Source: Chara braunii (taxonomy: Eukaryota; Streptophyta; Charophyceae; Charales; Characeae). From it: a stretch of 20,571 nt of DNA. The notes below the pieces were generated by a model. That model made no database searches. It was not told the origin of the DNA and was given only the letters and a program-made list of their open reading frames with translations. The position numbers were made by a program, and so were the translations under genes. Position 1 is the stretch's first letter; every line of letters begins with the position of its first letter. Shown one piece after another: positions 17,433 to 20,571 of this stretch. The DNA is taken from positions 5,746,863-5,767,433 of the forward strand of contig BFEA01000019.1 of NCBI GenBank assembly GCA_003427395.1, read 5' to 3'.

Positions 17433-17433
<1 letters not shown>

Positions 17434-17600
17434 GCAGGCGTGAAAAAAAAAGTCACAGGCGCGGAAAAAAAAAGTCACAGGCACGGAAAAAAAAAAAGTT
17501 GCAGGCGCGGGAAAAAAGGTGCAGGCGCAGAAAAAAAAAAGTCGCCGGCGCAGAAAAATAAAAATAAAAAATCGCAGGTGCAAAAAAAAAGAAGAAAACA
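17433..17600 (+). repeat. Poly(A)/GC-spacer minisatellite, ~6-7 units of ~24 bp
   Basis: Runs of 6-11 A alternate with a conserved GC spacer of the form GTCRCAGGCGCGG (variants GCAGGCGTG, CACAGGCGCGG, CACAGGCACGG, TTGCAGGCGCGGG, GTGCAGGCGCAG, CGCCGGCGCAG, CGCAGGTGC). The same GCAGGCGCGG spacer sits before the 65-A run, so the whole block 17358-17600 is one array in which one A-run has greatly expanded. Translations of it are Phe- or Lys-rich artefacts. Confidence 0.9.
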
Positions 17601-17750
17601 CGAGTGGCCGCCTGATTTTGCCACTTCGAAACTTCCAACGGCTAGAATTGCACAAAGCTGTCCTTCCGGACATCCTTTAAAATTAGAAGGATAAATCAAG
17701 AAATGGTCCAAAAAAAAAAAAAGAAAAAAAAAAAGAAGTGCACAAAGCTG

Positions 17751-17826
17751 TTCAGATCTGTTTTTGCAGTTTCTAACTGCCCTCGGCCCACAACCGCAGT
17801 GCCCTGTTATTCCTGCGAATTGGGAA
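17751..17826 (-). repeat. Right arm of the ~830-bp fold-back element
   Basis: The reverse complement matches 16997-17069 (AATTCGCAG, AATAA, CACTGCG, CAGTTAGAAACTGCAA, AAACAG). A short direct repeat, GCACAAAGCTGT, occurs just inside it (17740) and at 17649, suggesting further internal duplication near this end. Confidence 0.87.
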
Positions 17827-18620
17827 CTGTGATAAAAAAAAACGAGTGCATCTTCCGCAGGAAGTGGTAAGATCCCTTGACGCTGAGGTTAGAAAGGGGC
17901 GCAGCACTACAGGGAGCGCTGCACCCCATCCCAATAGTGTGTTACTGCAGAGGGACTATCGGTGGCCCGGCATTTTGCGCAGTCTTTTCACTCGGAGGGC
18001 ACGTGGCGGGTATCTTTTTCTGGAAGCGATTGCATAGAGAGATTCTCGAGCCACCGAAGATGGAGAGGGAGGTACTCGGATGAAGGTTGGACAAGGGAGG
18101 AAGCGATTGGGACGGGGTAGAGAAGGCGACGAGGCCACTGAAGGTTTGTGGCGTTTGAGTGATGGAGTGTGCGAGATGACGGTAATAGCAAACTACGTAG
18201 GCGTCTTGCCAACATGGAATGTTCTTCTCTCCCTCCGGACTGCCAGCGAGGGGCCGCCGACGGGCTTGGCAGATTTTGTCTCGCTACGTGGCTGATACAA
18301 GGTAAGTCAAGGCCACGGTCCGTTTGTCTTCGTCGTTCAGCCTTATACTTCCATGGCTGCGACAGGTGGCAGGCCACGAGATGGTTGAGTTGCTTTTCAG
18401 CCGACGAAGGAGGAGGTGGAGGTCAGGAGGGGGGAGGGACGTAACATGATTGTGGGATGGCAACAATAGCAATTGTATGTCAAGACACCTTGTAGACCCT
18501 CCGCAGTTCTTTGATAGGTGTAATCTGGTTTTGTTTGCGTTGTAACCTCATCTTGTTTTTCAGATCTTAGTTCATCCCTATTTCGCATACCTAGTAGATA
18601 TCTGCTTTGTAGTTCTGTAT
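17827..18620. other. No gene recognised; possible exon with splice donor
   Basis: Overlapping frames (17988-18377 minus, 129 codons; 18080-18295 plus, 71 codons) match nothing I know. A strong donor-like AAG-GTAAGT lies at 18299-18307 on the plus strand and is followed within about 200 bases by T-rich, intron-like DNA, so a plus-strand first exon ending at 18301 is possible but unproven. A small dyad GGGGCGCAGC/GCTGCACCCC lies near 17895-17926. Confidence 0.4.
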
Positions 18621-18930
18621 GCTCAGATCTCCAATTCAAATTTTAGTTCGTATATCTTGATTTGAAACCCTTGATTCTGATGTTTTTTAGCTCTGATTTT
18701 CGCCAGATAAAATTGATACAAACTTCGTTAAAATAAATCTCCTGATCTTGAAGTTCGCAATTCAGAAGTAAATTCTGGTTTCTTTTTTCATTTGCTCAAA
18801 TCTCCGAGTCAAAATTTAGTTCATATATCTTGATTTGAAACCCTTGATCTAATGTTCTTAGATCTGATGTTTCGTCCGATAAAATTGATAAACTTTCCTG
18901 ATCTTGAAGTTCGTAATTCAGAAGTAAATT
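18621..18930 (+). repeat. ~173-bp direct duplication (2 copies)
   Basis: Copy 1 (about 18621-18776) and copy 2 (about 18794-18930) share GCTCARATCTCC, TTTAGTTCRTATATCTTGAT, TTGAAACCCTTGAT, GATAAAATTGATA, CCTGATCTTGAAGTTCG and AATTCAGAAGTAAATT in order. Copy 2 has lost about 20 bases in two internal deletions. The sequence is T-rich and non-coding. Confidence 0.92.
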
Positions 18931-19700
18931 ATGAGCTGCACTAGGGTAATTTTCTGAGTGAAATTCGAAAAAATCTACATCTGCAAAACTCCATTTCCTA
19001 ATCTAGATTACTGTCGCTGCAAATTCTGATTCTGATTGGCTTTTTTTTGTTCTTCAAGTGGTTGATTGTGTTTCAAAGCTTGCCTGGACTTTGTGCGGTG
19101 TATTTGAGTCTTGCTTTGTGAGTCTGTGGGGTTCTCCTTTAGGGTTGGAGCCCCTCCCCATGAGGGTTTCACAAGGTGGGAGGTGTTACCCTTGGGGGGG
19201 GGGAGGCGGTATTGAGGGATTGCCCTTTTCTGGGCCAGGCTGATTTTGGGTCCAATCAGCTCTGGTGGTTGGGGAGAGAAGGCAAGGGGGTGAAGCTGAT
19301 TACAGCAAGGTGCGAGGGTGAGACGGCTGCCTTGCCTGGAGGGGGTGGGGCAGAAGGGAAGGGGGAACTTCAGCCCTACGGGGTATACTCTAGGGGGAAT
19401 TGTATGTCGTTTAGGGGGTTGAAGCGATCGTTCAGAGGCTGTTCCGAAATGGGGCCGAGAGGAGAGGGGGCGCCTTCCCGTGGAGGCAGTGTAGGAACAG
19501 GGGGGTTGCTGTTTTAGGGAAGGAGTAACTTTGATGGTCACACAGTGAGCTTATTATGTGTTGTGGACTCGCGGGTGAACGCCAGAACCCGCATTAGAAG
19601 AGATGATATTTTCTCCCTCCTGTTCTCCTTTTGGATGTAGGTGAAGTTTCCTAATTTTCTTCAGGTCGGTTGTGTATCTGACTTTTCTGAGTTTTTGAAA
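18931..19700. other. G-rich non-coding region, no gene recognised
   Basis: A minus frame of 177 codons (19008-19541) and a plus frame of 113 codons (19176-19517) overlap over a G-rich stretch (GGGGGGGGGG at 19194-19203). Pro/Ser-rich versus Gly-rich translations of the same skewed DNA suggest neither is a gene. Confidence 0.5.
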
Positions 19701-19727
19701 AATTCTTAAAATTCTTAAAATTCTTAA
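19701..19727. repeat. 9-bp tandem repeat, three exact units
   Basis: AATTCTTAA occurs three times without interruption. Confidence 0.95.
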
Positions 19728-20571
19728 AAAGTCAAGTTGGATGCTGGTTGTAGTGGGGAGGTGGTGTACTGTTTGGTGTGACGGTCTGGTAGGAAGGTTG
19801 GTATTGCGTCCTACGCCGAGGAAGGCTTGTTAGCAGGATGGATGTAGAGGGCATAGCAGCGGTAGGGATGGTGGCTCTATTGTGGTAAGTCTTGCTGGAG
19901 TGGGTTGTGAAGGATAGATGCATGGGGTTGATGAATGACTGCAACCAGCACTCGTAGGAGTTGGCGGCATTGGAACCATGGATATGGTGATGTCGGCGGC
20001 TTGTCTGATGTTTGCTGATACCCGTGAATTCATAGGTTTGTGAACGGATGAGGCCAGAACGACGTTGGCCGGTGCTGGGGTGTGGTCGCGCTGCCCTGTA
20101 ACCTGAGCTGTACGGGGGCAAGAGGCTTGGTAGAGAGATCTGGGGAGTTGTCGAGGGTGGAAGGCACTCCAGTGTCTGTTGAAAGCTGGTACTCAGACGA
20201 TGTTGGTCGGAGACGGGGTGAGTTGCTTCGCCCTGTAGGCCAGCAGGTAGGGGATTATTCTGGAGTGGGTTGTGCCACTCTGTTATTTGGGGGTGTGAGG
20301 CCTGGCCGAGACTGAGTATAGAGGACATGGGGGTTGAGGTAGGCTTAGGGTAGGAGGCTGAATAGCACTAAAGCATTTCGGTTCTAGGCTGAAAGCTTCT
20401 GTGGATTCAAGATTCAAGGTAGTAGTTGCTCATGGTTTTCTAAATTCCCATGAATACTCTCAGTTAATTCTTAGCCAAAGCTGGGCAATGGTTTTGTAAA
20501 AGTCCATATGGGACGCTGGACCTGGTTTCCAGCACGTGCTGCTCCCCACAAATCGATTGGAGCATTCCCCC
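19728..20571. other. No gene recognised
   Basis: A 198-codon minus frame (19732-20328) is open. Its product is Ser/Thr/Pro/His-rich without a known domain and includes two weakly similar segments, corresponding to DNA at about 20059-20100 and 20197-20237 (ACGAYGTTGG ... CCCTGTA, offset about 138 bases). It may be a degenerate repeat; I do not call it a gene. Confidence 0.45.

Noticed and set aside
17075-17711. Frames rich in poly-Phe or poly-Lys
   Set aside because: Direct translations of the poly(A) run and minisatellite.
19008-19541. 177-codon minus frame as a LINE ORF1-like protein
   Set aside because: No CCHC, coiled coil or RNA-binding motif; composition follows the G-rich strand skew.
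19732-20328. 198-codon minus frame as a gene
   Set aside because: Low-complexity Ser/Pro/His/Thr product, no homology recognised, no splice or start support.

Overview
The window looks like repeat-dominated nuclear DNA of a eukaryote. The evidence is long microsatellites, poly(A) tracts up to 65 bases, several families of diverged tandem and inverted repeats, one assembly-gap N, and a decayed Ty3/gypsy LTR retrotransposon primed by a plant-type initiator-Met tRNA site. Bacterial-type operons, ribosome binding sites and intact long genes are absent. The retroelement protein style and primer site fit a green plant or streptophyte alga. A charophyte such as Chara is my impression, not something I can prove from the sequence. 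No intact host gene was found.

Layout. 1-2960 is AT-rich and non-coding: an (AG)34 microsatellite, a TA-rich stretch, a 45-bp direct duplication, and a ~122-bp tandem array (1662-2230) with an alternating A-B-A-B-A organisation. 2960-5450 is abruptly GC-richer, full of short perfect hairpins and LTR-like in texture, without a credible gene. 5450-10431 on the minus strand is the Ty3/gypsy element, read from high to low coordinates: primer-binding site, gag capsid, CCHC zinc knuckle, aspartic protease, reverse transcriptase, RNase H, then a C4HC3 PHD-type zinc finger, then the integrase H2C2 zinc-binding domain. It stops there. The integrase catalytic core and the 3' end are missing, and many stops and frameshifts show it is dead. 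10432-11500 should contain the 5' LTR but cannot be delimited, because no second LTR copy is visible; it also holds one 68-codon ORF. 11500-12900 has no recognisable gene.

12.9-18 kb is a patchwork of poly(A)-associated inverted repeats, a near-perfect 34-bp hairpin (14819-14931), a 188-bp tandem duplication carrying half of an MLL/trithorax-like PHD motif, a tRNA-like (SINE-head) segment, and an ~830-bp fold-back element with a poly(A)/GC minisatellite inside it. 18-20.6 kb has a 173-bp direct duplication, T-rich intron-like DNA and G-rich non-coding sequence.

The most notable point is the PHD finger placed inside the pol polyprotein between RNase H and integrase. It would be a chromatin-reader module at an unusual place in a Ty3/gypsy element, where the well-known chromatin-targeting module is an integrase C-terminal chromodomain.
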